From Paraphoma chrysanthemicola (taxonomy: Eukaryota; Ascomycota; Dothideomycetes; Pleosporales; Phaeosphaeriaceae): a DNA stretch of 64,000 bases. Each line of letters begins with the position of its first letter. The stretch's first letter is position 1. Shown here one piece after another: positions 42,061 to 53,843 of this stretch. Made by a program: the position numbers and the translations under genes. Location of the stretch: assembly GCA_020744225.1 (NCBI GenBank), contig JAGMWG010000013.1, positions 1,178,001-1,242,000 on the forward strand. Reading direction: 5' to 3'. The notes beneath the pieces were generated by a model, which saw only the letters and a program-made list of their open reading frames with translations, made no database searches and was not told where the DNA came from.

Positions 42061-44823
42061 ATGAAGAGCCTTCACTTGGGGTTTTCCTTTTGGAGGGTAG
42101 GTTATGCAACTCGTAAAAGCTTTGCAAAAAGGAGAAAATTTTGTGTGATTTGGTATGGTGGGATCAAGGATTGGTGCAGTGATAGTGGCGTCAAGGTATC
42201 AAGCGACGAAAGTAGAGGCTTCGTATTTGATTGGAGATGATGTCAAAGTAGTAAAGTTCCTGGCGGTATGTCTTGCATGAACACGACTTGGTGGGAGTCA
42301 GAAGACGCATGCAATAGTGTGAAACGCGGGGAAAGTCGTACATATGCATGTTTTCCCTTGTGGCACCTTGCGTCGTTGTGAAGTCTTTTATGCAGATCGA
42401 ATCAGAGCTGCGGAGTGACATGTCATGGATTCCGTTGTCGTTCCGCGGAAAGAAGCAGATGAGTTCGAATTGCACTCCGCCACATTTCCATATCCGTTGA
42501 GACAGTGTCTTATACTTTGAGACATGTCTACAATGTGCATCATGGCTTTACATGGCTCCGAGGAGGTCCTTTGGCCTTAGTCTGTGCTCATTTACATCCA
42601 ACTCGCCTACTTATGTAAGAGTATCCACCAGTGTCCCGTTGAGAGCTTCAAATCAGATGCAAGATCAAACAGAATGTATATGGCCCATTTAATCCTTATT
42701 TGGTATAGGCGAAGTGATGCAGGGCCAGGCGAGGTGCTTGGTTGCAAGCGGTGTGGTACCGTCGACTCTGATCGGTAAGGTAGGTGTGGGAGCGGTTTTA
42801 GAGTTTCAGGATGCTTGCCTGTCTTGCGCGGGAATGTGTATGGGTTCAAAGTAGACACACCAAGAATTAGAAGAGGATCTCAAAATTTGGGTGGCGTCTT
42901 GGGCAACGTCAGTCGCTTCCTGTTACCAGTCTAAACGGCAGATTCCGGGACATCTTGAGTTGGATCGCTGGTCATCGCTGGGTCGCGAAGGTGTTGGGGG
43001 ATCTTCATTTAGATGTTCTGGAGTTGGATACGAAAGTGGGATAGGTATTGTCGTGCTCATTCCCTACTAAGGTCCTGTGCTTTTAGGTGTTCGTGTTGAC
43101 ATCGCAACCCGTTCCAAGGTTAGTGGGACAATTCGGGTACTGCGCGCGACACAGCTGCCGGCGACATGATCGCTTCAGAACCAACCAATGAAATGTGAGA
43201 TTTGAAGCGGAGACGGCCTCCTTAAAAAGTCTCATGCGTGGCTGGGAGACGGGCTGTAGTATTAGATACTTTTCGGAGAATAGCGCTGAGAAGATCCTAG
43301 CGTCACCTGCAGAGGACGCAAGCCACCATTTGAGGCGCACAAGCCGTCCCGTAGTATTCCGTTGATTGACAGGAGAGTCAATGATTTTGTGATGTTAGCG
43401 AAGATGATCCGCGGAGGAAACAAGCGTGTATCAGTGCGTCCACGACTCGTTCGCCGCACTTGATGCAATGTACCCACGTGCGCGCTCGTAGTCCCAGCGA
43501 TCCATCCATCTTGGAACGGTTGGCATGTCTTGCCATGAACACCCTGTTCGAGCTCAACACAGGATGCTGCGTCTATGCTGTCTGCGCGCGGCTCACGCTA
43601 CCAATGTGGAGTACATACCGACGCTACCGGAGCTCTGGTTTTGAAGCATTAGCGGCCGAAGAACGTGGCACTGGGAAAGTTTGGCAGGAACCAGACCGTG
43701 CGATGCCCTGCATGGCGGTGGTGCCAGAGGAGAGGGGTAAGCGCCACAACTAGAGTTCTTGGGTTTGCGGTTCGTGTGTGAAATGAGATCACGATGCGCG
43801 TAAAGTCACGCGAATTCGCTTCGAGTAAGTCGTTCACTAGTTTCGCCTTTTTTGGCCGACCGATCATCGCCCCAGCGCATAAGCGACCCTGTCGAATGAT
43901 TCACTGTATGTTTGAGGGCATGGGGACAAACGCTGTGGAATGAGCAGAGGAGTAAGGGGTAGTGGCGATCAAAGTTGTCGTTGCTCGGTAAGTCATCGGA
44001 CCTTCACTAATCGGATCTCTGTATGGTTTCTCCTCGGCCGTTGGGCTTAGCTATCAACCCTGACAGAACAGGCGTGAATGTAGAGGGGTTTGCCGAGCGT
44101 CCAAGGTGAGTCAAGAGTCAAGAGAAGAGAGTTTGGAGATGAAAGAAAGATGACGGCTGTCATGGTGTTAGAAGTGGAACTGACTGGCCTGTGCTTGATC
44201 CGCGCTAAGTACGGGAGGATTTTGCGGACCCTCAGCGACTTCCCTCGTTTGCGCCTCGGTAATTTTCACCATGCACTCCATCACAAAAGCGAGATCTGCA
44301 GACGGCAATCAATGTGGCTTCCAGCGATTCCTCTTCACCTCGCCATCAATCGAATTAGCCACATGGCCAGTGAGACGGCTTTTAAATGTCACCCCTGGCT
44401 TGCAAAGGCGCACGTCAACCTTAGTGCCGGAGCCGTCAGTTCGCCAGCACGGGAAACGCCGGCCATCCCCACACATTGGGCTCACTCGCCGACGTTGTCC
44501 AGACCTCCCATGCATCACAGCAAAGCTGAAACACGAGTCAAAAATGCCTGGCGTCGTGGACTGATGCGTGGCGATCGGAGTAGGCTCCATCTAGCGCACT
44601 TCAGCATGCCAATTGACTGGCTCTCCTGCAGCTACAGGGCGAGTGAACTCAAAGAAAATCACAACGTCTCGAGTCAAGGCACCCATGCTACATTTGCCAT
44701 CGACGGGTGATGTCCCTGCCCAACGTCTAAGGCGATATAATTCCACCGAAGGCCCGCTTCCTGGGACCCGTTTGACCTTCTTCTGGTTCGTGAGCGCATG
44801 TACGATCCTACGCCATCTACGCC
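42061..44823. other. Gene-poor stretch, 2.8 kb
   Basis: No frame with a recognisable domain. The longest, a 206-codon plus-strand frame (44090-44710), has no protein-like pattern and lies in the presumed promoter of the following gene. No RNA gene, repeat or element end was seen. Confidence 0.5.
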
Positions 44824-46011
44824 ATGTCTACTTCTGTTCAGGACTACCAGCTTGCAGCCCTGGCTGCTGGCTTCACTGTTGGATTCGGATTGCTTACAAC
44901 ATGGGAGGCCATCAAGCAGACACGGCGGAATCGCAATCCATTGAGATCTGTCTATATCTATATGGTCTGGGGTGAAATCCTGGTGAATCTGATCATTGCA
45001 ATCATCGCATGGCTCTTCCTGAATGGTGTCTTGGGACCTACGTGAGTCTTGTCCACACTTGGCCTGTACTCGCTGACCTTCATACAGAGTTCCCGTCCTC
45101 TTCTTTATCCTATTCCTCTGGGTCTTTGAAATCCAGCTTCTTATGCAAATCATAATTAACAGAATCGCGCTTATTGCTGAACACCGGAGCACTGTTGCGA
45201 GGCTGAAATGGGGAACCGTCGTTATTATCACTGCTATCAATATCGCCGTCTTCGTCATATGGATCCCTTCGCACACAACACCACCAGTCGCGCAGATATT
45301 CGTCGACATCAATCAGATCTGGGATAAGATCTCCAAGGTCTTGATCCTGATTGTCGATGCGGGTCTGAACTGGTACTTCCTAAGGACAGTCAAGACCAGG
45401 CTTGTGAAACAGCATGGCTTGACAAAGTATCAGCCGCTGATCGGATTCAATGCCAAACTCATGGTGTTGTCGATTGCTATGGATGTATGTCACGCCAGTC
45501 ATCTTGATACCAACATGTTGCTAACATTACCGCTCAGGCACTACTTATTGGTCTTATGTTCCTCAAAAACGGAGTCGTCTATGTCCAGTTCCACCCAGTC
45601 GTATACATGGTCAAGCTCAACATCGAAATGTCTATGGCTTCGCTTGTCGTGCGCCTGGCGCAGGGCAGGCCCGAGAACGATATGTATCCCGAAGAATTTG
45701 GCACATCATCGCACGGCCCTACAAACACTCAGTCCCAGTTGAAATCTGGACAACATGCACAGCGGGTGCACATCCAGAGCATCCAGCTCAAGTCGAACAA
45801 GGGAACGAACGGCGTGTTGAGCAACAACGATAGCGACGACTCGCTTGGAGGCATTCATTGCCAGACCGATTTGAACGTTACAGTGGAGAACGTGGACGGT
45901 AAGAAAGGAGGCAGTAGCTCGAGGAGCTCGCACGAGGCACCACAGTCCATGTTTGATGATGACATTCCGCTGCAGAAGCATAGTGTGCGGGTGCATGGAC
46001 GCGAGGTCTAG
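44824..46011 (+). CDS. Multi-pass (seven-TM-like) membrane protein
   Basis: Exons 44824-45041, 45088-45484 and 45538-46011 give 362 aa, with clean GTGAGT/GTATGT donors and CTGAC/CTAAC branch points. Hydrophobic segments: AALAAGFTVGFGLLTTW; GEILVNLIIAIIAWLFLNG; VPVLFFILFLWVFEIQLLMQ; WGTVVIITAINIAVFVIW; ISKVLILIVDAGLNWYF; a segment around LMVLSIAMD|ALLIGLMFL; and a shorter one at VVYVQFHPVVYMV. The C-terminal 130 residues are polar and Ser/Asn/Gln-rich, probably cytoplasmic. This matches a large group of uncharacterised fungal integral membrane proteins. A receptor role is possible but cannot be shown from sequence. Confidence 0.85.
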
Positions 46012-47644
46012 TCAGGGTTGTTACACATAGTCGTTAATGTATGTCTCTTTGATACATGACCTTGCTCACGTCGATATTCATCGTGGCTCTTATGAAGTGG
46101 AGGAGAGCCTGGTACCGACGAGCAGGTCCAATTACCCTGCAGCATCAGTCGAACCGATGAAGGAAATGGCGGCGTCTGTCTGTCCAACCACGCGGCACAT
46201 CATACCCTTCTTTGCATCATGCGCGATGAAGATGCGTTGTATACTTACTAGCCAGGATGCTTACTTTCGAGTCCGAGAATGCTTTGACAGTCTTCCTCTA
46301 CTTAACGCTGACAGCAAGGGATATGGCACAATGGACTAGCTTGGGAGACTGTATAATATCACTGGCTACACAATAGTGGAAGAGCTACAAGCTGTGCATC
46401 CCAATTCTAGTGATAGTCTTCGAGTGCACACAAAGACTTTAGCTTTCGATGGGCAGAGCGCGTCCATGAGCGACTGCTGAAGATCTTTGCACTATTCGAT
46501 GAATCTACCACGACTTCCATCGCAAGGCGGTTTCACAAGTACGGCATCGAAATGGACATGAAGGATGCAAGTCAACAGTCGTCGCTCATTTAATTCCAAA
46601 TGATAATCAAAGACTGGACGATCTCTGCCGTCGAACACATAATTAAGCCCACTTTTCCACGAAACACCAGCATCGCGACCACCACCGCCCCCCTTTCGTA
46701 TCGCATTCTTCTGCACCACGGCACTTACTCATTCAAAGCCGTATCGACCACAAGATTGACCCTGTCCCGCTTCGCAATTGCCATCCACCTCTTTATCGCC
46801 GAAGACAGACACTACATCAGTTTCCCGTACTATAATCGCACATTTTAACCACATGGCAGTCAATCCGTTCCGCGACGATGGATCGATCGATACCGCTTAA
46901 TCTTCCAGAGCATGTGATATACCGATTGAAGCATAGTTCGAATAAATTCGTCGAAGGAGCCCATGGCCTGACTCGCTCTCATTTCTGCATAAGGCACGCC
47001 ATTGGATCTATCAAGACAGTTCATCATTGATGTGATCTTATCGACTCCCCCACCAAAATTACTTCCCCTCCGAGGCACAATAAATCAGCGGGAACTTAGA
47101 AACGCTGCTCGCACGTATCCGGCACCTGCCGACGCAAAAAATGTCGATGTTTGAGTGGCGGAAGTCCGAACTAGCTGCACTAGTGCCAGTGGGTCAAGCA
47201 TGGATGGTAGATTGCTTTATTTTATTGTATTCAAAACACCACATCATACGTGATACGTTTGTGAGTGCGTAGGTGGAGCCTTCGGCTGCGAAGTTGTCGA
47301 TACAGTTCGGAGGGCCTCTGCTTTGGGTTGATGAGGGATTGCAAACTGGCATCCTTCTCAGCAGCGAAACTGACTGCGTCACACTTGAGATGGAGGGTGC
47401 TACGATCTGGGTGTATTTATGTATCAGTTCCTTCGTTCAATAATCCTGCATGTCCCGAGAGAAGCATATTAGGAGACCACAGCACCAAGACTTAGATGAA
47501 AGAGCCTCGCTAAGAACCCATGTTTTGAGCGGTATGCTAGAAATGGAGAGAAATAGACCCAGAATGCGAAGGCATGAAATGGGACGATATCTCAAAACAA
47601 CACTCGTGAGACTCAAGGCTAGCGTCTGCCAATCCGCAAGCATA
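46012..47644. other. Gene-poor stretch, 1.6 kb
   Basis: Short frames only on both strands. No domain, RNA gene or repeat recognised. It begins the accessory-looking block that runs to the tRNA at 52932. Confidence 0.5.
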
Positions 47645-48113
47645 TTAGTCGTCTGGTAGGAAATTCGCCATTTCTTCCGCCCATTGTTCTCTTTCATTTG
47701 ATATTTCCCCCTGCAAGATGCGGTAATGATCCTGAAACCAGTGGATGACGTCAGCGTTCGTGGCAGCGGTTGAATCTGGACGGACGAGGCTGGGTCGGGC
47801 CCACGACAGACCTCTCACTATATTTCTGAGACGGCCTGCAGGTGATTAGCAGTTGTATTTGCAGATATGAGATAGCGACCCGGGTATGATATTTTTGAAA
47901 TCAAGATTGGGTGCAATCTCGTCCAGTTCGTCAAGAGGGTAAACGAAAAAGAGCTTACGAACCTCGAACTGGCCGATGGCGTGGTCTCAGTATGAGCCAT
48001 AATGTCACAAGTGCAGCAAGAGCTCCAGGCACTGACAAGAAGAGCGCGATGAGCTCGATGGTCGTTCCTGTCTCCCAATTGTCATCACTCGCGCCGGACC
48101 TGACTGGTGCCAT
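47645..48113 (-). CDS. Small single-TM protein of an unrecognised family, copy A
   Basis: Exons 48113-47963 and 47835-47645 give 113 aa. A short polar N-terminus (MAPVRSGASDDNWETG) leads into one hydrophobic helix (about 18-42, TIELIALFLSVPGALAALVT...), then a basic stretch (RPRHRPVR), where the intron sits in phase 1. The 62-residue C-terminal exon part ends VIHWFQDHYRILQGEISNER and then EQWAEEMANF. The donor is GTTCGT; the nearby GTAAGC would break the frame. The acceptor follows a GCTAAT branch point. Copy B at 49899-50460 matches along the whole length, with the intron at the same place and phase and an equally long second exon, which makes both gene models credible. Topology suggests an N-out or N-in anchor with a helical soluble tail. 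Function unknown. Confidence 0.72.
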
Positions 48114-49898
48114 AGCAAGTTTATATAGTATGCGACAGGATACAGGCAGCCTTAGATAGATCAGAGTATGATCTATTTTGATGTCAGTTCTCAATGTCTC
48201 TAAGATGCGGCAATGGATGTCATAAAAAGCACAAGTTCAGGCTGGTCAGTGAAATACAAGCCGTGACTTACAATTTCTAGTAGAGAAGAAATGAATGGTT
48301 CCAGCGACCCATAAGAAACAAAAAGCAAACTGCTGAATTCTGGTTGCGTGGAATGCTGCGCGGTAGTAGGATGTTTGCACGTATGTCAAGATCACCTGGG
48401 GTGCTTCATGGTTATAGAAGGAAGATATATGGTGATTACGGCACCAAAGGAAGTGGATAATCAGAGCCTGGAGCATGTTGAGGCCACTGTTCACTTGACC
48501 AATGAGTCGTAGCCATGGGCCGACTTGCGTTGCGTGGACTTTACAGTGTGCAGCAGATCCACGCAACCAAAATCGGCGTACATGTCTTCCCCCAGCTTCA
48601 ACTTCCTGTGATGTGTTTTGCTCGTATCCCTATCAAGAACTTAGCCGGACAGGCAGCGTGCTTCAGATCATTTTGGCATTCGAGTTGAATGTCATTTTCT
48701 GGCATATACGGGAGACTGTATTGGAAATGCATAAGCCTCAAATACATAGGTAGCTGAATGAATAATCTGTATGGTGAGACGTCACTCAAATCAGCGCAAT
48801 GCGTCGAGTCTTAGACAATTTGCGGAGAAGTTGTAAACGCGCATTGTTACAAGATTCTGAAGACTTCCAGACGGGATGCTATGAGCCCCCATCTTTTTCC
48901 ATCCCCTTAGTGTCATAGCACTAAAGAAATTGATAGCGAACCATCTTGCAACGTACTTCAGCGTGCGCGAACATTGTATTCAACAGACAATAGAGTTTTC
49001 TCCCTTCATAACATAGTTGACCTACAACAATTTTCCAGCCATACTGCAACCCGAACGATGTGTAATAAGCAATTCAAATCAAGCTAGCGCCGACACACCG
49101 TGTCTCGAGGCTAACCCAATTGTTCAGGTTGCAACATCGCCAGAATGCAAACAGCCTCTACATTGAATCACTCAAGCCAATCCGTAACAGGACAATCCGC
49201 ACCAAAAGGCCACCGAGATGCCTAAGCCGCAGCCCCTCCATGATTCCACTACCCGAATGCTTCATGATGTTACTGAAGTTGCTTCCTAGAAGGAGCAGGC
49301 TGTTTGCGACTAGTGTCATTGTTGGTAATCGAGGCCGCCCATCCGCTGCCACAACGCGCAAACTCGAATCAAGAGCCGGTAGTCACGGACTTTGCTCGAA
49401 CTTGAACATGTATCCTCAGTGTACACAAGTTCAGGCGTCGATACAACCAGCGAAGACAAGGGATGTTGATGAATTTACAAGAGGTAAACCGAAAAGATTG
49501 CGCTCCTCTTGCTAAGTAAACCTTGGGCCAGGTGCTTCATTCTGGCAGGAACGTAGCTGGAGAAGGGAAGGGTGAGTGGTGCACATTTGGGTGGATTTGA
49601 ATTTGCAATCGAAAATTGAGATAATGTTTTTTTCGGCGTGAAATAGACGTTCATCGGCTCTCTGAAGCTGTCTTTCTACATACACAAAAGGAACGAGATA
49701 TGAGGCTTTGCAAATCGATCTCGCCTTTTAAAGAACAGCTCGAGCGAAGGGGTAGACATTATAGATTCCGTTGCCGGAGATAGTCTTGCACGTAAGACAG
49801 AACATTACCACCCACAAAACACATGAAGTGAGTATATGGCAAAGAGCGTGGAGGGGACATATACGGTCGGCTTCGGCATCTCAAAGCAGTGTGTGCGC
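48114..49898. other. Gene-poor stretch between the two small-protein copies, 1.8 kb
   Basis: A minus-strand frame of 106 codons (48246-48566) has some hydrophobic, aromatic-rich runs (QALIIHFLWCRN, FAFCFLWVAGTIHFF) and could be a decayed exon, but no gene model closes. A 131-codon plus-strand frame at 49120-49515 is not protein-like. Confidence 0.4.
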
Positions 49899-50460
49899 TC
49901 AACTGTCTCTAGGAAATACTGCCATTTCTTCGGCCCACTGTTGCCTTTCGCGCGATACCTCTCCCTGTAAGGTGCGGTAACGATGCTGAAACCAGTCGAT
50001 AACTTGGATGTTGGAGGGATCTGCAGCGCCCTGTTGGCGGTGAACAGGGCGGCGGAGGGGGAATGAGGCAATGATATGTTTGAAACGTTCTGCTTGCTCG
50101 GTCAGCATATGCCCATGTTCCGACAAGCTCAACAAGGTTGGCAGAAGTCGCGGGGCGAATCGCGTGCCGAGACGTATGGTACGACGTTCATGGACAAATG
50201 GTGAGGCGCGAGACACCGCCGCCAAGACGTGGCTGGCCAGCGCATCACTGCTCTGCCAACGCATCTGCCAGCGCATCTGCGCATGTTGAAAGTCGAAAGG
50301 AATCTCACGCACCGCGAAGGTGGCAATTCAGAGGGCGTCTCCTCTGCAGAATCCATAGTGTCGCCAGTGCGGCTATGGCCCCAGGGATCGTCAACACCAG
50401 TGCCACGAGTTCGACAGTCGTACTGACTTCCCAGCTATCTTTGGACTGAACCGGCGGCAT
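49899..50460 (-). CDS. Small single-TM protein of the same unrecognised family, copy B
   Basis: Exons 50460-50313 and 50089-49899 give 112 aa. It reads MPPVQSKDSWEVSTT, then the helix VELVALVLTIPGAIAALATL, a basic stretch RRRPLNCHLR, the phase 1 intron (223 bp, donor GTGCGT, CTGACC branch point), and a 62-residue tail ending VIDWFQHRYRTLQGEVSRER and QQWAEEMAVFPRDS. Against copy A the TM segment and the tail are conserved, while the middle diverges, as expected for two coding paralogues under constraint. Same strand as copy A, about 1.8 kb apart. No catalytic motif, signal cleavage site or known domain is visible. Confidence 0.72.
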
Positions 50461-50728
50461 ACCGAGCTTGCCGTGTCGACGAACAGAACGAGAGCTGTCA
50501 AGAGTAGTTTGGATTTTGTACCGATCGAGGGGCGTTCCCGTCTTTCTGAAACGTCATTTACTGGTTGTACCTTGACCGAGGGAGCGCACGTGGAGTAAGA
50601 GCTGGCCGACAGGATGAACCAACGACAGGCTACAGCAAAAGTGAGTCCGGAACACCACAGTCGAGGAGGACTCGAAACCAAAACTATGCTCGAGGGGAAT
50701 AATAGCTCTTTGAACAATTGGACCGGTG

Positions 50729-50814
50729 ACAAGTTTCAGTTCGACAGCTGTTCGGCGTCATGGTCGCAGTTACAAGTTTCAGTTCGACAGCTGTTCGCCG
50801 TCATGGTCGTGGTG
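50729..50814. repeat. 43-bp tandem duplication (two units)
   Basis: Two adjacent units, at 50729-50771 and 50772-50814, share ACAAGTTTCAGTTCGACAGC and continue CTGTTCGSCGTCATGGTCG with a few mismatches. This is direct visual identity. It lies upstream of small-protein copy B and looks like a recent local duplication. Confidence 0.85.
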
Positions 50815-51260
50815 ACAGCGCACACATCCAGCCCCAGCGCTGAATGACTGGCTGAGCCACTTTGCCGGAGACAAACATGAAAAATTTAGCGACTGAAGCC
50901 GCGCATGGCATGGTGCGCATACATCTGTTCAAGCCATGGTCAGATGGATGAAGTGTTCACCGCGACGTTCAGGATATGACTTGCACGAACGGTGCTCTCC
51001 TGCAGATCAATGCAAATCGGAACGGCAACTCCTGGCCACTTCGATGCCTCAGGTCTGTTCACTGGTGGGGACCAAGAAGTCAAGTCGAGTCAAATTCGCT
51101 TTCCACCCCCTGCTGAGCGATGCGCTCACATACCTGAATCACTTTGTTAGCCTTGCCGCTGAGTGCTTACCGGAACATCGCTCTTCTCCACCTGCTTGAT
51201 AGTGTCTGCTGCGTCTCGCGGCCCAACGCAAGTGCAATCGAAATACTATCGAGGATGTCA

Positions 51261-51431
51261 CTACCAAAAGAAGGATGACTGCTGAATTGTTCTTATCCGT
51301 AGTCGCCACGATTGTGCTTTGCGCAGACACACAACCAGTTGAAGCACTCCCACCGCACATGCGAGGCTGCCGAAGATAAGCACCTCTGTATTTGTCAAGC
51401 GAGGGCATGCAACGGTCGCTGGAGGTTCCAT
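51261..51431 (-). pseudogene. Possible third, degraded member of the small TM family
   Basis: A 56-codon frame with ATG at 51431: MEPPATVACPRLTNTEVL, then a hydrophobic helix (IFGSLACAVGVLQLVVCL) and a basic stretch (RKAQSWRLRIR) before a stop. Order and spacing (short N-terminus, T-x-E before one helix, basic stretch after) resemble copies A and B, and strand and location fit an array. No second exon can be joined with acceptable splice sites; several in-frame stops follow, with only a 37-nt candidate intron beyond. Similarity is weak, so this may be coincidence. Confidence 0.28.
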
Positions 51432-52931
51432 GGGTACATGGTGTTATGAGGCAGACATGCAACACATGTGCCATGAACAGAAGCCTCTTGTATTGCCAAC
51501 CAAGGTAATATGTGCTTGCTGGAGGGGTTTCGCAACCGTTGCTAATGTTGTCATCAAACGTGTAGCAAATTGGGAGCACAAGACGACGTGCTGCGCGTGT
51601 AAGCTGTAAGGCCTGCATCCTGCACGGACCCTTAGAAGGTGTAGGCAGAGGAGTGATCAACAGTCAAACGAGGTTGATACAGTGGACATCATCCATTTGT
51701 CTGCTACAATTGAGGATATGCGAATGATGCTTTACTGGCCGCACAGCGAACAAAATCTAGCCCCAATGCCTGTCGTGAAGTGGAACCGTTCCATCAGGTA
51801 GCTTGTGAACTCTCCTATTGGTCCAGATCATACACTGTAGAGCATAATGTAGAATAAGACAACGTTGAGCGCCTATCAGTATAGGAGTACACGCAAGGTA
51901 AAGGGCTGTCTAAATCTCGGTGTGGAACAGAGCTTGGCCCAGAACGCAAAGTGTGTCGCTGTTAGCCTGCCAAAGGGACATCAAGCCCGCATCATGCCCG
52001 CTCCACATCGCGCGACGAGTCGGATAGATGTAATGAGGGGAACTGTCCATGTCCATGTCCGCTGATGGTAGAATCCTAGTGGCAGTAGAAGTGAGTGCTG
52101 TGGTTGTTGTTGCAGAGAACAGAGGGTAAGATAAAAAATCCAACTCCTTGTTGATTTTGCCAAGCAAGATTCGGACCGAGCCGCAGCAGCCCCTCAATCG
52201 TCCAGGAGCTTCCAGTGCTTCCCCAGATGAACACGACACTGGCAACACGTACACTTATGATCAGACATATGTTGTTCGACCGCGCACGGTGGTCTTTATC
52301 ATTAAGATGGAAATATCCAACATGTCGATGATCGCATTGCCCATTTGGTGTCCTTTGTCGTGGTAAGTGATTGCACGAGTGCGGTCGCGTCCTCCCCGCG
52401 TAACGTGGACAACGAGCGATCATGTCGCTAATAGGGTGCAATAGATGTTCTACCATGCGCATTATGCTACCGCGATTGCTATGTACCGCGTCACCGACCA
52501 TGCTGCCAGCAGCAGCTCACTTGTCGCTCCCGATGACGTGCAGCGCTTGCCACTACCCCAACCATCGCACCAGTGACCACCTCCATATACAACCGACGGC
52601 CACTGTAATAGGCCCTCCGAAGCCTTGAGAAACGATAGGAGTGCTTTGATTAGCGGTAAGGCCTGTGGTCCGCTTCAAATGTCACAGACGGACGCTGCTG
52701 GCAGATGGAGTGATCTATTGATATTATAGAGGGATGGCAGTACTTGACACAGCATCCAGGTTATTGGCACGTCTTAGAAGAGTGTATTAATCATTGACTA
52801 GCTGCAGTGCAAAAAAAAAGCAGGCCTGGAGCTGTCGTGAAGCAGAACCGTCCCATCACGCCCCGAGCCACCACCACCATAACACAGCCTACCCAACCAA
52901 CAACCGCGAAATGACAAAAAGAAAGCTGCAA

Positions 52932-53003
52932 GCCCGACGTGGGGCTCGAACCCACAACCTTGAGATTAAGAGTCTCACGCGCTACCGATTGTGCCAGCCG
53001 GGC
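52932..53003 (-). tRNA. tRNA-Lys (anticodon CTT)
   Basis: Read on the minus strand: 7-bp acceptor stem GCCCGGC/GTCGGGC with one G-T pair, D arm GCAC-AATCGGTA-GCGC, anticodon arm TGAGA-CTCTTAA-TCTCA with anticodon CTT, 5-nt variable loop, and T arm GTGGG-TTCGAGC-CCCAC. No intron. 72 nt without CCA. The D stem has one A-C mismatch, which could be tolerated. Internal A and B box promoter elements are present (GGTTCGAGCC fits the B box). Confidence 0.93.
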
Positions 53004-53843
53004 TGTTGTTGCTTTGATGGAGGGTTGGAGAAACTTTCACATTATGTTCAAGGCGTACAGGCACATTTTCATGAGATATCATGGACAACAAGGTTTATTT
53101 GAGGTTTCCAGTGTCCTGCAAACATGTGTGTGGGAGGCATCAAATTTTTCGCAAAGCGCAAACTGGTGGGCCCAAGTGGGTCTTTCACCCAACGACACCC
53201 ACTCGAAGACTTTGCACCACGTCCAGAACTCGCTTCATCAAATGACCGCTCATAGCGAAGGCCTCTCGTCTCTGAGACACTTGATATTATGCCACAATCG
53301 TTGCATATGTAGCACACGTCATTTGCAATCCTAAATTGACTTGCGACTGGACTCCTTTGACTTTGCGACGCGTGAGCGACAGGTCGTGCATTTTGGCAGC
53401 ATCCACTACTCTTGCACAATTGATTTTCTTTTCACCATTCTGTCTCAGGGCATTGGACATATGTACTCGTTCACGTACTGATACTCACGAATGATTGGTT
53501 GGTCAGATCGAGGGAACGTGCGTTCGTCAGTCAGCTGAGCCCCTGCCACTTCCTCGTTTGGTCCTGATGTTTACTTAATATAGCGCTGCAAGGCTTTCAG
53601 GCTACCGAGGCTCTGCGAACTGGAGGCCAAAGAGGCCGTCAGCCCTAGAGATGGGGGTCAGGCTATATATGTAGCTCAACGGCTGTTCCTGCATCACGCG
53701 TCATTGAGGAACAATTACTAGTTGTCGCAAGGTAACATTCCATCCATCCCTCCATTCCTCGTACTTTCAATCCATCTTCAGACCCTGCCGATTCGCTACC
53801 GTGGACATCGCACATCACTATACTTGCATTTGACATTCATATC
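53004..53843. other. Intergenic, 0.8 kb
   Basis: Upstream region of the small secreted protein gene, with a TATATAT at 53664-53670. No other gene supported. Confidence 0.45.
53664..53670 (+). promoter_or_regulatory. Candidate TATA box
   Basis: TATATAT in otherwise balanced sequence, 174 bp before the ATG at 53844. The distance fits a promoter with a leader of about 140 nt. Confidence 0.4.

Larger units (their letters stand above)
50461..52931. other. Gene-poor stretch, 2.5 kb
   Basis: Contains the 43-bp tandem duplication at 50729-50814 and a 56-codon minus-strand frame at 51261-51431 (both listed). The remaining frames are short and show no family features. Confidence 0.45.

Noticed and set aside
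44090..44710. 206-codon plus-strand frame
   Set aside because: No recognisable pattern; lies just upstream of a well-supported membrane protein and is probably promoter.
51080..51171. Extra exon for the third small TM candidate
   Set aside because: The signals look good, but the implied intron is only 37 nt and the upstream frame has stops.
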